Positions 7,472-16,239 of a stretch of 44,651 bases of DNA are shown in pieces. Both the position numbers and the translations under genes were made by a program. The stretch spans positions 1 through 44,651 of the forward strand of contig JAVBMR010000021.1 of NCBI GenBank assembly GCA_031552235.1, given 5' to 3'. A model generated the notes under the pieces. The model saw only the letters and a program-made list of their open reading frames with translations. It had not been told where the DNA came from and searched no databases. Positions within the stretch are counted from its first letter, which is position 1. Each line of letters starts with the position of its first letter. Source of the DNA: WRDF01 sp031552235 (GTDB taxonomy: Bacteria; Bacteroidota; Bacteroidia; Bacteroidales; Rikenellaceae).

Positions 7472-8605
7472 TCACAACCCGAACGTGACCACCACCGGTT
7501 TATGGTCGGAATATTCGGTATCTGGGGAGTCATAGCTCAACGCCCTCAGGCTGTCGGAATACAGCACGTAATCTATCCTGAACATATTGAACAGCCCGTT
7601 GTATGTGTTGGGCATTCCCTTTCCTTTTTCAACGAAAGCGTCGCGCATGTCGCCTCTGATGGTGGTGTAGACATAGGACAGGGGCGTATCGTTGAAATCG
7701 CCGCAAACTATGACGTCGTGCGGAGAGCCGCCGATGACCACCGCCAGCGAGTCGGCCTGTGCCGCTCTCCGCACGAAGCCTCTCCAGAGCTTTCCGGCGA
7801 TACTGCGCACCTTGTCTTCCCGCCCTTCGCTGTTGAGGTATTCCTGGGTGTCTATGTAAGCACGGTCCTGCTTGTTGACCGACGTCGTCTGCAAGTGGTT
7901 GTTGAATACGCGTATGGTATCCTTGTCTATTCTCACGTCGACCCACATGGAAGAATTGCGGGAATCGGGATAGTCTATCGCACCCGAAGCGACGATCGGG
8001 TATTTGCTGTACACCGCAAGCCCCCATCCGCCGCCGTAACTGTTTTTCAGGGTATAATGCACCTCATCGTACTTCATCCCCAGCAGCGAATCGATCCTGG
8101 CTTTCGGATTGAGCATGGTGGCCTGATACTCCTGCATGCACAGGATATCGGGCTTCAGCCCGTTTATATACGCGGCCGTTTCGTCGAGCGAGGCGGCGAG
8201 TTCCGAAGAAACCTCCTTCATGAAACCCATGACGTTGTAAGTGACGAACGTTATGGACTTACCGCCGTCCACAGCTTCCGGGACACCGTTTTTCGCGGGC
8301 CTGAAGAACAGTTTGACGTTCCCCATGCCGAGCAGCAGCACCGCCAGCGGTATCAGTACATAGAACCGCCACTTAACGACCCAGAACAGCATCAACGCTA
8401 TGTTGACTATATATATGACCGGCGCGCCGAGTCCGGCGAACGGGAAGAACCGCGAGTTCGCCGGATCCACATATTTGGCGAAGAACGCAGCCACCAGCAA
8501 CAGGGCGGCCACGACGGTCGCGGTCAGCATAATAAGGTTAAGCAACGACCCTATCCTCAGCCCGCGCCTGCGTTTTTCGCGCCCGTATGTGCCGTAATTT
8601 TCCAT
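7472..8605 (-). CDS. Membrane-anchored endonuclease/exonuclease/phosphatase (EEP) family protein
   Basis: The 377-residue protein has three hydrophobic segments in the first 110 residues, then an EEP (DNase I-like) domain facing the periplasm or outside. EEP motifs are FVTYNVMGF (Asn), CMQEYQ (metal Glu), NNHLQTT (His), VCGDFND (Asp-Asn pair), DYVLYSD and YSDHKPVVV (catalytic Asp-His). The substrate may be nucleic acid or a phosphoester lipid or sugar; sequence alone does not say. It starts 12 bp after the rhomboid gene stop, so it is in the same transcription unit, a pairing that recurs in Bacteroidales downstream of mutL. Confidence 0.87.
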   Translation of the reverse strand: MENYGTYGREKRRRGLRIGSLLNLIMLTATVVAALLLVAAFFAKYVDPANSRFFPFAGLGAPVIYIVNIALMLFWVVKWRFYVLIPLAVLLLGMGNVKLFFRPAKNGVPEAVDGGKSITFVTYNVMGFMKEVSSELAASLDETAAYINGLKPDILCMQEYQATMLNPKARIDSLLGMKYDEVHYTLKNSYGGGWGLAVYSKYPIVASGAIDYPDSRNSSMWVDVRIDKDTIRVFNNHLQTTSVNKQDRAYIDTQEYLNSEGREDKVRSIAGKLWRGFVRRAAQADSLAVVIGGSPHDVIVCGDFNDTPLSYVYTTIRGDMRDAFVEKGKGMPNTYNGLFNMFRIDYVLYSDSLRALSYDSPDTEYSDHKPVVVTFGL

Positions 8606-8617
8606 TCTGCCGCCCAG

Positions 8618-9316
8618 TTAATAATATATCTTCCCCTTTTTCTTCCAGTACCACAGGAGCAGGAAGCCCCAGAGCATGCCGCCGAGGTGGGCGAAATGGG
8701 CCACATTGTCCATCGTCCCCGAAACGCCGAAGAACAGTTCCACCGCACCGTAGATCATCACGAAATACTTCGCTTTCATCTCTATGGGCGGGAAGATCAG
8801 CATGAGCCTGGCGTTGGGGTAGAGCATGCCGAACGCCAGGAGTATCCCGAATATGGCCCCCGAAGCCCCTAAGGTGGGCGTTAGCATTATTTCCTGCAGT
8901 CTGGAGATCTCTTCGATGCCCTGGTGCGCCATCCAGGTGACCTCCAGCGCCATGACGCCTATCTGTATCAGCCCGGCGCCTATGCCCGTGACAAGGTAGT
9001 ACGTCAAAAAGCGCTTGCTTCCCATCGACTGCTCCAGTATCCTGCCGAACATCCACAGGGCGTACATGTTGAACAGCAGATGGCCCGGGTTCGAGTTTAA
9101 CGGCGCGTGCATGAACATATACGTCACAAGCTGGTGCGGCATGAAGTATGGACTCTGGGGATAGAAAAGCGCGAGCTTCTCGATCATCCAGCCGGATGCG
9201 CCGTCGGGCAGGAAAGAAAAGGCCACACACACGAGTATGTTTATAGCCAACAGGTTGAACACCACAGGGGGTGTGGATGAGCGGAAATTTCCAAATGCTC
9301 GCTGCGTTGCGGTCAT
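8618..9316 (-). CDS. Rhomboid-family intramembrane serine protease
   Basis: The 232-residue protein has six predicted membrane helices. The catalytic serine is S152 in LGASGAIFG, and the partner His is H210 in HFAHLGG. The oxyanion-site HLLFNMYALW block (H79, N83) and the GR-containing loop after it are intact, so it should be active. Rhomboids cleave membrane proteins inside the bilayer; its substrate is unknown. It lies between mutL and the EEP gene on the same strand. A 325-bp repeat island separates it from mutL, so it may have a promoter of its own, although none is clear. Confidence 0.9.
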   Translation of the reverse strand: MTATQRAFGNFRSSTPPVVFNLLAINILVCVAFSFLPDGASGWMIEKLALFYPQSPYFMPHQLVTYMFMHAPLNSNPGHLLFNMYALWMFGRILEQSMGSKRFLTYYLVTGIGAGLIQIGVMALEVTWMAHQGIEEISRLQEIMLTPTLGASGAIFGILLAFGMLYPNARLMLIFPPIEMKAKYFVMIYGAVELFFGVSGTMDNVAHFAHLGGMLWGFLLLWYWKKKGKIYY

Positions 9317-9641
9317 ATGCGGTCGTTATTTTTGTAGTTACCTATTTTTTTTACTTTTTTGGCTGGCAAAAGAGTAACCAAAAACCAGCCGCCCTCACCG
9401 TCGCCTAAGGCTCTCCTGCGAGCTTCCCTCGTTACACGGTAACTGCGGGTGATCTAAGGTTCTTTTCCTCTTTCGCACCTCGGCCATTCGAGCAAGCTCT
9501 ATGGCACTCGGTTTGGCGTCGGTTCGTATCGAGCCTTTTAACGGCTCCGCTGAAAAGGGCGGTTTTTTTCTTCTTTCGCTACCGTCCAATGAAGCATCAT
9601 CTTTGTTCGAGCCCGGCATAAAGCGATATAATAATCACCCT
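9317..9641. repeat. Repeat island between mutL and rhomboid gene
   Basis: The gap has palindromic and T-rich words around 9345-9390 (ggctgg...ccagcc; gttac...gtaac). Next comes a 225-bp block (9395-9619) that can be read as an Arg/Lys-rich 74-residue frame on the minus strand. That frame has no recognisable domain and resembles spurious frames over dispersed non-coding repeats in Bacteroidetes. I treat the region as non-coding. Confidence 0.5.
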
Positions 9642-11543
9642 TTATTTAAATCGTTTCCTGATTTCGTCCTCGGTAAATGTCGTCATCACGGCCAGCCCCG
9701 AGGGGGTGTAGCTGTAATCCGAACAGGCCGATAGTTGCTCCATCAGCGACTGCAGCTCTTCGCGCGTGGCCGTTTTGCCTTTCGCTCCCGAGCCTATCGC
9801 GGCCATGGCGGCGGCCACGCGTTCTTTTTTCAGGTCGCCGGCCTTGCGTCCACCATCCCTTACTGCGTCCAGCAGGTCGTATATGACCTCTTCGGGCGCA
9901 GCATCGGTGAGGTCGGCCGGCACGCCGCCTATCTCGGCGGTATGCTCGTCGGGCAGGGATATGTCGAACCCAAAAGCGGTAAAGTCGGTAAGCGACTCAC
10001 GCAATAGGGCCGCGTCGTCCGACGAAAGCGTAAGTCGCTCGGGGAAAAGCAATTGCTGGGTCACGGAACTTTCGTTGCGCAGCATCGAGAGATAGCGGTC
10101 GTAGAGCACGGCCTCCCATGCCCTGCGGCGGTCGACCACCACCAGCATGCCGTCTATAAAGGCGGCGAAATATCGCTGCCCGAGCGGCAGGATATCCTTG
10201 ACGTCGGCCATATCTCCAAGCTCCAGCGCGGTCTGCCGCGCGTCGTCACCGTCTATGTATTCCAGCAGCGAGCTGCGGTAGTCCTCTTCCGGCGACTGCG
10301 GCGCGGACGCCCCGTCGAAACCATCCGTATCGTCGAACTCGCCTGCCCCGCTGCGTCCCGACGAAGAGTAGGCCACGCCGAAATCCGACAATCCGGCACG
10401 GCTGCCACGGCCTTTGGGCTGGTCGTCGGTATACTTTGTAAACGGATTGAAATCGGGGTTCGCTGTTATTCCCGGCACTTTATATGGCATGCCTCCCTTC
10501 GCCACCGGTATCTCGAACGAGGTGTCCATGTCGAAATCCATAGGCGGCACGGCTCCCGATTTCGCGAGCGACTCGCGCACGGCGGCGTTTATGATCTGCC
10601 ATATCTCAAGCCCGTCGGTAAACTTCACCTCGGTCTTCTGCGGATGCACGTTGACGTCTATCTTGTCGGGGTCGAGCGTAAGGTATATGAAATATGAAGG
10701 CTGTGTGTTGGCCGGGATCAACTTTTCGTATGCCGACACCACGGCCTTGTGGAAATAGGGGCTTTTGAAATAGCGTCCGTTCACGAACAGGAACTGCTCC
10801 TTGTTGGTCTGCCTCGCCGAGTCGGGCGATCCGGCGAAACCCTCGATCTTCACGATGGAGGTTTGCGCCTCGACATCGAGCAGTTTTTTCGCGATGTTCT
10901 TGCCTATCACGCCCACGACCCTCTGGCGGAGGCTCGACGGCGGCAGTTTCGACACGAGCGCGTCGTTATCGTACAGAGTGAAAGCTATATCGGGGTTACA
11001 CAGCGCCACGCGCTGGAATTCGGCCGTTATGTGGCGGGCCTCGGTGGAGCTTTTTTCGAGGAACCTGCGGCGGGCCGGAACATTATAGAAAAGGTTCTTT
11101 ATCATGAACTGCGAGCCTGCGGGCGTATTCACGCTACTCTGACTCACAAATTTGCCCCCTGCAAGCTCGACTTTCGTCCCCAACTCGCTGTCGCACGGGC
11201 GTGTGCGCAACTCGACCTCGGCCACCGAGGCTATCGAGGCAAGCGCCTCGCCGCGGAACCCGAACGTGCGCAGGGCGTATATGTCTTCCACCGCCTGTAT
11301 TTTGCTTGTGGCGTGACGGTCGAAAGCCAGCCGGGCATCGATCGGCGACATGCCGCACCCGTCGTCCACGATCTGGATCAGCTCCTTTCCGCCATCGCGG
11401 AAATTGACCGTGATGCTCCCGGCCCCGGCGTCGACGGCGTTCTCCATCATCTCCTTAACGACAGAAGATGGCCTGTTGACCACCTCCCCGGCCGCTATCT
11501 GGTTCGCCACCGCCTCCGGCAATAACCTTATCCTGTCCGACAT
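9642..11543 (-). CDS. mutL: DNA mismatch repair protein MutL
   Basis: The 633-residue protein couples MutS mismatch recognition to strand removal. The GHKL ATPase is complete: VVKEMMENAVDAGA (catalytic Glu, Mg-binding Asn/Asp), IVDDGCGM, FDRHATSKI and TFGFRGEALASI. A transducer domain follows (VNVHPQKTEVKF), then a low-complexity linker (about 360-430) and a C-terminal dimerisation domain. The family block DQHAxxE appears here as DRRRAWEAVLYDR, so the endonuclease metal site of many bacterial MutL proteins is not preserved. This suggests a nickase-free MutL, like that of E. coli. It follows the tail-anchored protein gene by 14 bp. Confidence 0.95.
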   Translation of the reverse strand: MSDRIRLLPEAVANQIAAGEVVNRPSSVVKEMMENAVDAGAGSITVNFRDGGKELIQIVDDGCGMSPIDARLAFDRHATSKIQAVEDIYALRTFGFRGEALASIASVAEVELRTRPCDSELGTKVELAGGKFVSQSSVNTPAGSQFMIKNLFYNVPARRRFLEKSSTEARHITAEFQRVALCNPDIAFTLYDNDALVSKLPPSSLRQRVVGVIGKNIAKKLLDVEAQTSIVKIEGFAGSPDSARQTNKEQFLFVNGRYFKSPYFHKAVVSAYEKLIPANTQPSYFIYLTLDPDKIDVNVHPQKTEVKFTDGLEIWQIINAAVRESLAKSGAVPPMDFDMDTSFEIPVAKGGMPYKVPGITANPDFNPFTKYTDDQPKGRGSRAGLSDFGVAYSSSGRSGAGEFDDTDGFDGASAPQSPEEDYRSSLLEYIDGDDARQTALELGDMADVKDILPLGQRYFAAFIDGMLVVVDRRRAWEAVLYDRYLSMLRNESSVTQQLLFPERLTLSSDDAALLRESLTDFTAFGFDISLPDEHTAEIGGVPADLTDAAPEEVIYDLLDAVRDGGRKAGDLKKERVAAAMAAIGSGAKGKTATREELQSLMEQLSACSDYSYTPSGLAVMTTFTEDEIRKRFK

Positions 11544-11557
11544 CCCTCTCCCCTCTG

Positions 11558-11857
11558 TTACATTTTAAACAGCAGCCACCATCCGGCGAACAGCAGCAAT
11601 ATCATAAAGATCAAGATCCTCAGCGGACGCGCGGGATTGTGGCGCTTGTTCATCGACCTGTCCGTGCCACGCCTCACAGCCACATGGCGGCGCAGGTACT
11701 GCCCCGGTTTATACTCCCCTTCGGGCAGCGGCTGTGCGCGGTCGCCCAGCAGTTCGCGGCGGCGTTCCTCCCTGCGTTCCTTCTCGGGATCGTAATGTCG
11801 CGGTATGTAATTGAATTCTCGCGGCTTCTGTGTGCGGAAAGCTGTGAATTTGATCAT
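11558..11857 (-). CDS. Small tail-anchored hypothetical protein
   Basis: The 99-residue protein is very basic and Arg-rich over residues 10-75 (a KERREERRRELL block). It ends in one hydrophobic segment, RILIFMILLLFAGWWLLFKM, which would anchor it in the inner membrane with the charged part in the cytosol. ATG 11857 is chosen; a TTG three codons upstream is in frame but less likely. I recognise no named domain. It precedes mutL by 14 bp, and short membrane proteins occur at this position in other Bacteroidales, so it is probably real. Confidence 0.65.
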   Translation of the reverse strand: MIKFTAFRTQKPREFNYIPRHYDPEKERREERRRELLGDRAQPLPEGEYKPGQYLRRHVAVRRGTDRSMNKRHNPARPLRILIFMILLLFAGWWLLFKM

Positions 11858-11901
11858 TGTCGTCAAGTGCTTCGGCGGCGTGCAAAAACAGGCGCCGGAT
11901 A

Positions 11902-11909
11902 CAAAGATA
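11902..11909 (-). promoter_or_regulatory. Bacteroidetes -7 box ahead of the tail-anchored protein-mutL unit
   Basis: The minus strand reads TATCTTTG, a full match to TAnnTTTG, 45 bp before ATG 11857. The -33 element is not clear. It would drive the small membrane protein, mutL, and possibly the rhomboid and EEP genes. Confidence 0.55.
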
Positions 11910-11929
11910 ATCTTTTGCCGGGAATACCC

Positions 11930-12604
11930 TTATGGGTATTTCAAAAAAATCCCCTTATCGAATATCGTCCACAGGCAGTGTTTTTGCCCGGCGGCGGCCA
12001 AGGCGTCGTTGGCCCAGGTATTGCAGGTATAAAAGAGGTTGTATTTGCCCCGCGCCTCGTAAAATGCATCCGTAAGCCCATAGGCGGCATCGGTTTTAAT
12101 ATTGATAAACCTGCCATACTCGTCTTTTTCGAACCTTCCGGCAATAAACTCCACCAGTCTGGCATACTGTTCGCGGCTGACCACGATCCTGCGGCAACAC
12201 CCATCTTCCGCCACCGCTTTATAATAGGTGGCATGCATGGCCGACGTGCTGCACCAGAAAGCCGCCTTGACGGACAAACTCAGGGTCAGGTCGTCCCACG
12301 TTGGCATATTCAGGAAGAACCCCTTGTCGCCCCATCCGATCCCAACATAGGTGTAAACCGTATCCTGCGAAACGTTGTTGGCATAAGGCATCATTTCGCC
12401 CCAATCCATTTCGGGCGTTTTTACCGGCATAACGATATCGGTATGCGCCCCGTTGGTGCGTATGTATATCGACACTTCTTCAGGCTGATTTTCATTCCCG
12501 CCAACCGCAATGCGTGAGCAACACCATGCCACGGCAAAGTACATTGCCACAAAGCCCGCGATCCCCGCAAGGGCCCAAAGAAATATCTTCAATATTTTTT
12601 TCAT
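11930..12604 (-). CDS. DUF2459 (TIGR02117) family protein
   Basis: The 224-residue protein has one N-terminal membrane segment (about residues 5-30) and then a periplasmic DUF2459 domain. Signature residues include IYIRTNGAHTDIVMPV, a GIGWGDKGFF block and a C-terminal CNTWANDALAAAG block. These Cys/His-bearing blocks resemble papain-like NlpC/P60-type folds, so a hydrolase is possible, but no function is established for the family. It starts 15 bp after the dnaJ stop on the same strand and is probably co-transcribed with grpE and dnaJ. The link to chaperones is likely positional only. Confidence 0.82.
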   Translation of the reverse strand: MKKILKIFLWALAGIAGFVAMYFAVAWCCSRIAVGGNENQPEEVSIYIRTNGAHTDIVMPVKTPEMDWGEMMPYANNVSQDTVYTYVGIGWGDKGFFLNMPTWDDLTLSLSVKAAFWCSTSAMHATYYKAVAEDGCCRRIVVSREQYARLVEFIAGRFEKDEYGRFINIKTDAAYGLTDAFYEARGKYNLFYTCNTWANDALAAAGQKHCLWTIFDKGIFLKYP

Positions 12605-12619
12605 GCCGCAAAGTTCGCA

Positions 12620-13792
12620 TCACGAGCGGAAAAAGCTCCGCATCTTATCGAAAATATTCTGTTTGGTGTGTTCGGCCTTGGAGAAAGAAGGCGTCGCGGC
12701 CAACTGCTCCATAAGTTTTTTCTCTTCCGACGAGATCTTCGACGGGATCGCAATGTCCACCACCGCGAGTATGTCGCCGCGGCCGTAGCCGTTCACGTCG
12801 GGGATGCCCTTGCCTTTGAGGCGCAGCACCTGCCCGGCCTGCGTACCCGGCTGTATCTTAACCTTGGCCTTGCCGTCGATGGTCGGGATATCCACGCTGC
12901 CGCCCAATACCGCGGTCGGGATAGTCAGGTTGAGGTTGTAGAGCAGGTCGTTGCCGTCGCGCTCCAGTTCGGGGTGCTTTTCTTCCTCTATAACTACAAG
13001 CAGATCACCGTTCACGCCGCCGTGGCGTGCCGCGTTGCCCTTGCCGCTGACCGAGAGCTGCATGCCCTCGCCCACCCCTGCCGGGATCTTTATTTCTATT
13101 ACCTCCTCGCCTTTTACGATGCCTTCGCCTTTACACTTGGCACATGGTTCGGTGATGACGCGGCCTTCGCCGTGGCACGCGTGGCAGGGGGCCGTGGTCT
13201 GTGTGCGTCCGAAGAACGTGTTCACGACCTGCGTCACATATCCGCTTCCGTTACACGACGGGCATGCCTTATACGCGTTTTTGTCTTTCGCTCCCGATCC
13301 GCCGCAGGCGTCGCAAGCGATCATTTTGTTTATCTTGAGCTTTTTGACAGTCCCTTCAGCGACCTCTTTGAGCGTGAGTTTCACCTTCACGCGCAGGTCT
13401 GAACCGCGGTTCACCCTCGGGCTTCCGCCGCCAGCCGAACCGCCGAAGCCGCTGAACCCTCCGCCGAAGTGGCCGCCGAATATATCCCCGAAGTTGCGGA
13501 AGATATCGTCCATCGTGAAGCCGCCGCCGAATCCTCCGGCACCCGCGCCTCCACTGGCCGCACCGCCCATTCCGGCATGGCCGAACTGGTCGTAACGCGC
13601 CTTTTTGTCGGGGTTGCTCAGGACGTCGTAGGCTTCCGCCGCCTCCTTGAATTTCTCCTCCGACTCTTTGTCGCCGGGGTTCTTATCCGGGTGGTATTTT
13701 ATCGCGGCCTTGCGGTAAGCCTTTTTGATCTCGTCAGCACTGGCGGTTTTCGCCACCTCAAGGACTTCGTAATAATCTCTCTTTGTTGCCAT
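12620..13792 (-). CDS. dnaJ: Chaperone protein DnaJ (Hsp40)
   Basis: The 390-residue type I J-protein stimulates DnaK ATPase activity and delivers unfolded proteins. The J domain occupies 1-70 with HPD at 34-36 (KYHPDKNPG). A Gly/Phe-rich linker follows to about 130. Then four zinc-finger repeats of the CxxCxGxG type are present: CDACGGSG, CPSCNGSG, CHACHGEG and CAKCKGEG. The C-terminal beta domains (about 220-370) carry the substrate-binding region. All motifs are intact. It follows grpE by 18 bp. Confidence 0.97.
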   Translation of the reverse strand: MATKRDYYEVLEVAKTASADEIKKAYRKAAIKYHPDKNPGDKESEEKFKEAAEAYDVLSNPDKKARYDQFGHAGMGGAASGGAGAGGFGGGFTMDDIFRNFGDIFGGHFGGGFSGFGGSAGGGSPRVNRGSDLRVKVKLTLKEVAEGTVKKLKINKMIACDACGGSGAKDKNAYKACPSCNGSGYVTQVVNTFFGRTQTTAPCHACHGEGRVITEPCAKCKGEGIVKGEEVIEIKIPAGVGEGMQLSVSGKGNAARHGGVNGDLLVVIEEEKHPELERDGNDLLYNLNLTIPTAVLGGSVDIPTIDGKAKVKIQPGTQAGQVLRLKGKGIPDVNGYGRGDILAVVDIAIPSKISSEEKKLMEQLAATPSFSKAEHTKQNIFDKMRSFFRS

Positions 13793-13810
13793 TACACTAT
13801 TTTATACAGG

Positions 13811-14404
13811 CTATTCGCCCACGACCACCTTCGAGTGGCGTATTACTTTATCTTTCAGCTGGTAGCCTTTCTGCGCGACGTCGATAACCTTGCCTTTGTT
13901 CTCCGGTTCGGCCGGGAATTTGGCCACGGCCTCGTGGAAATCGGTGTCGAGCTGCTGTCCGAGCGCCTCTATTTCCTTCAATCCCTTCGCTTTGAGCATA
14001 TCCCTCAGTTTCTGCGAAATAAGTTCGATCCCGGAGCGTACCGATGCGATATCCTCGGTCTTCTGCATGGCGTCCATGGCCCTGTCCATATCGTCCAGCA
14101 CGGGCAGCATCGCCTTTATGACCTCTTCGCCGCCGGCCGCCGCAATCTCCATCTTCTCCTTGAGCGTGCGCTTGCGGTAGTTGTCGAATTCGGCCGAAAG
14201 GCGCAAATATTTATCCTGCCACTCTTTGGCGGCCCGCTCGCAGCCTGCCACGTCTGACGGTTTGTCACTTTCAGTGCCGTTATTATCTGACACATTGGCA
14301 TTTCCGGCATCCTGCGAGGCTTCTTCGCCATCCGGGCGCTGCCCCTCGTCGTCCAATGCAACGTCCTGCATGTCAACGTCTTTCGAATATGTTTTGTTTT
14401 TCAT
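13811..14404 (-). CDS. grpE: Nucleotide exchange factor GrpE
   Basis: The 197-residue protein releases ADP from DnaK. It has an acidic, disordered N-terminus (about 1-60), a long coiled-coil helix with the typical KYLRLSAEFDNYRKRTLKE stretch, and a C-terminal beta domain with an FHEAVAKFPAEP-like motif and a VVVGE end. ATG 14404 is chosen because upstream codons in the same frame have no family character. It heads the grpE-dnaJ-DUF2459 unit and diverges from the thioredoxin gene. Confidence 0.94.
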   Translation of the reverse strand: MKNKTYSKDVDMQDVALDDEGQRPDGEEASQDAGNANVSDNNGTESDKPSDVAGCERAAKEWQDKYLRLSAEFDNYRKRTLKEKMEIAAAGGEEVIKAMLPVLDDMDRAMDAMQKTEDIASVRSGIELISQKLRDMLKAKGLKEIEALGQQLDTDFHEAVAKFPAEPENKGKVIDVAQKGYQLKDKVIRHSKVVVGE

Positions 14405-14576
14405 AATGTCGTTTTGAATTTTACCGTTCTTATATCTCCAAATAATATACCAAGGTAGCGGCAAACAAAATGCAAAGTAAGGCATTTTTGGCGAGATGCC
14501 CACCATAATGCATGACGAATGGGCAAGGTTTTTGCATTATTAATCGCAAACACATACAACAATAAAATTCTGACAC

Positions 14577-14870
14577 ATGGAAAATTTCAAAGATTTCATC
14601 GACGGTGACAAACCGGTGCTTGTGGATTTTTTCGCCACATGGTGCGGCCCGTGCAAGATGATGCACCCTATCCTCGAAGAACTCAAGCGGTCGATAGGCG
14701 ACAAAGCCGTTATCCTTAAAATAGACGTCGACAAGAACCGCGACCTCGCGGCGCAATATAATGTGGCTTCTGTGCCGACGCTTATGGTCTTCCGGGGCGG
14801 CGGGGTGGCATGGCGCCAAAGCGGCGTGACGTCGGCGGCAGACCTGGAAAAAGTACTCATGCAGCCATAA
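14577..14870 (+). CDS. trxA: Thioredoxin
   Basis: The 97-residue protein is a short but complete thioredoxin that reduces protein disulfides in the cytosol. The active site WCGPC has C23 and C26. The cis-proline block VASVPTLMVFRGG is present, as is the buried Asp in VLVDFFATW. There is no signal peptide. It is a single gene between divergent grpE and the gal cluster, followed by a clear terminator. Several thioredoxin paralogs are usual in Bacteroidales, so trxA is a family-level name. Confidence 0.92.
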   Translation: MENFKDFIDGDKPVLVDFFATWCGPCKMMHPILEELKRSIGDKAVILKIDVDKNRDLAAQYNVASVPTLMVFRGGGVAWRQSGVTSAADLEKVLMQP

Positions 14871-14889
14871 CCTTTCGACATTCCGCGAC

Positions 14890-14915
14890 AAAAGGCATCC
14901 CAAGGGATGCCTTTT
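14890..14915. terminator. Bidirectional hairpin terminator after trxA
   Basis: An 11-bp perfect stem (aaaaggcatcc, 14890-14900; complement 14905-14915) has a 4-nt loop and ends in four T residues on the plus strand. Confidence 0.8.
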
Positions 14916-15003
14916 GCCGTACACGCCTTTATGACACACTGCATGCGTGTAAAACGTTATGCCTAAAATTATCATGCAATGGTTGCCGAATAGTTTTTTT
15001 TAG

Positions 15004-15085
15004 TATATTTGTTGAATATAGGATGCGCCTCGACAGTCTTTTGCGTGCATGCACGCACGATTGTTCCCGGCTTTCACTATATTTG
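15004..15085 (+). repeat. Promoter-bearing dispersed repeat, copy A (upstream of galM)
   Basis: The unit begins with TATATTTG (15004-15011), then ggatgcgcctcg (15021-15032), a palindromic centre (cgtgcatgcacg near 15043-15056), cggctttcac, and a second TATATTTG at 15078-15085. Both ends are matches to the -7 consensus. The second box lies 41 bp before the galM start and probably drives the gal operon. Copies B (23244-23320) and C (39065-39141, inverted) share this order of elements. Confidence 0.75.
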
Positions 15086-15126
15086 ACGGTCACTATTTTT
15101 CGGACAAAACCTAAAACACCTAAAAC

Positions 15127-16191
15127 ATGAGTAAAATCGAGGTCAGCCAGGTCGCCTCAACCAAGGCGAAGGGCGGAAAACTAACCCTTTACACGATGAC
15201 CAACTCTTCGGGCGCACAAGTCAAACTCACGGATATAGGCGCCGCCATCGTCGGCATTACCGTTCCCGACAAAAAAGGCGCGATGAAAGACGTGGCGCTG
15301 GGCTACCGCAACATGGACGACTATTTCTACGATGGCCCGGCATCTGGCAAGACTGTAGGCCGCTACGCCAACCGCATAGCCAAAGGGCGTTTCACCCTCG
15401 ACGGAAAAGAATACAATCTCCCCATCAACAACGGCCCCAACAGCCTCCACGGCGGGCCGGAAGGTTTCAGCAACCTCGTATGGGATTCCAAGACAGACGG
15501 CGACAAGGTCGTTTTCAACCTCTCATCGCCCGACGGCGACGAAGGCTATCCGGGCAACCTGAAAGCGCAGGTCACATACAGATGGAGCGATGGTAACGAC
15601 CTTGAAATAACCTACAAGGCCACCACCGACGCCCCGACCGTCATCAACCTCACCAACCACTGCTACTTCAACCTCTCGGGCCACGACGCCGGCAGCATCC
15701 ACGACCACAAGCTCACCATCTGGGCGAAGAACTGGCTCCCGACCGACGAGACGCAGATCCCGACCGGCATAGCCCCGGTAGCTGGAACGCCAATGGATTT
15801 CACGACAGCTAAAGCCATCGGCCGCGACATAGCCGCCGATTTCGAGGCGCTCAAGATAGGCGTTGGCTACGACCACTGCTGGATGGCGGACGGTTACAAA
15901 ACCGAAGGCAGCCTTATAGAGCGCCTGCGCAAAGTAGCCCTGCTGGAAGACCCCGCGTCGGGACGCAGCGTCGAAATTTACACCACGCAGCCCGCGGCGC
16001 AGGTTTATACGGGCAACTGGCTCACAGGCTGCCCCGTTTCCAAAAGTGGTTACGAATACAAGAACCGCGACGGCGTGGCGATAGAATGCCAGGGCGCCCC
16101 CGACGCACCCAACCAACCGGCGCTCCCCTCTCAGAGGCTCGACCCGGGACAGGAGTACAGCCAGCAGATCGTGTTCTCGTTCAGGAATTAA
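15127..16191 (+). CDS. galM: Aldose 1-epimerase (mutarotase)
   Basis: The 354-residue GalM-type enzyme interconverts alpha and beta anomers of galactose and glucose, supplying alpha-galactose to galactokinase. Family blocks are GRYANRIAKGRF, NSLHGGPEGF (first active-site His), NLTNHCYFNLSGH (second His), YDHCW, and the catalytic Glu in VAIECQG. No signal peptide is visible, so it is cytosolic. It leads the galM-transporter-galK unit, with a 48-bp gap to the transporter. Confidence 0.95.
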   Translation: MSKIEVSQVASTKAKGGKLTLYTMTNSSGAQVKLTDIGAAIVGITVPDKKGAMKDVALGYRNMDDYFYDGPASGKTVGRYANRIAKGRFTLDGKEYNLPINNGPNSLHGGPEGFSNLVWDSKTDGDKVVFNLSSPDGDEGYPGNLKAQVTYRWSDGNDLEITYKATTDAPTVINLTNHCYFNLSGHDAGSIHDHKLTIWAKNWLPTDETQIPTGIAPVAGTPMDFTTAKAIGRDIAADFEALKIGVGYDHCWMADGYKTEGSLIERLRKVALLEDPASGRSVEIYTTQPAAQVYTGNWLTGCPVSKSGYEYKNRDGVAIECQGAPDAPNQPALPSQRLDPGQEYSQQIVFSFRN

Positions 16192-16239
16192 CAAAAAACA
16201 AATAACTTAACCTTTAACTAATTAAAACCAACTTAAATT

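Noticed and set aside
7502..8872. 456-residue open frame on the plus strand
   Set aside because: It is antisense to the EEP and rhomboid genes, both with clear motifs; its own protein has no family character and reflects GC-rich codon bias.
9395..9619. 74-residue Arg/Lys-rich reading frame on the minus strand
   Set aside because: No signal peptide, domain or promoter; it lies in a repeat island and resembles spurious frames over dispersed non-coding repeats.
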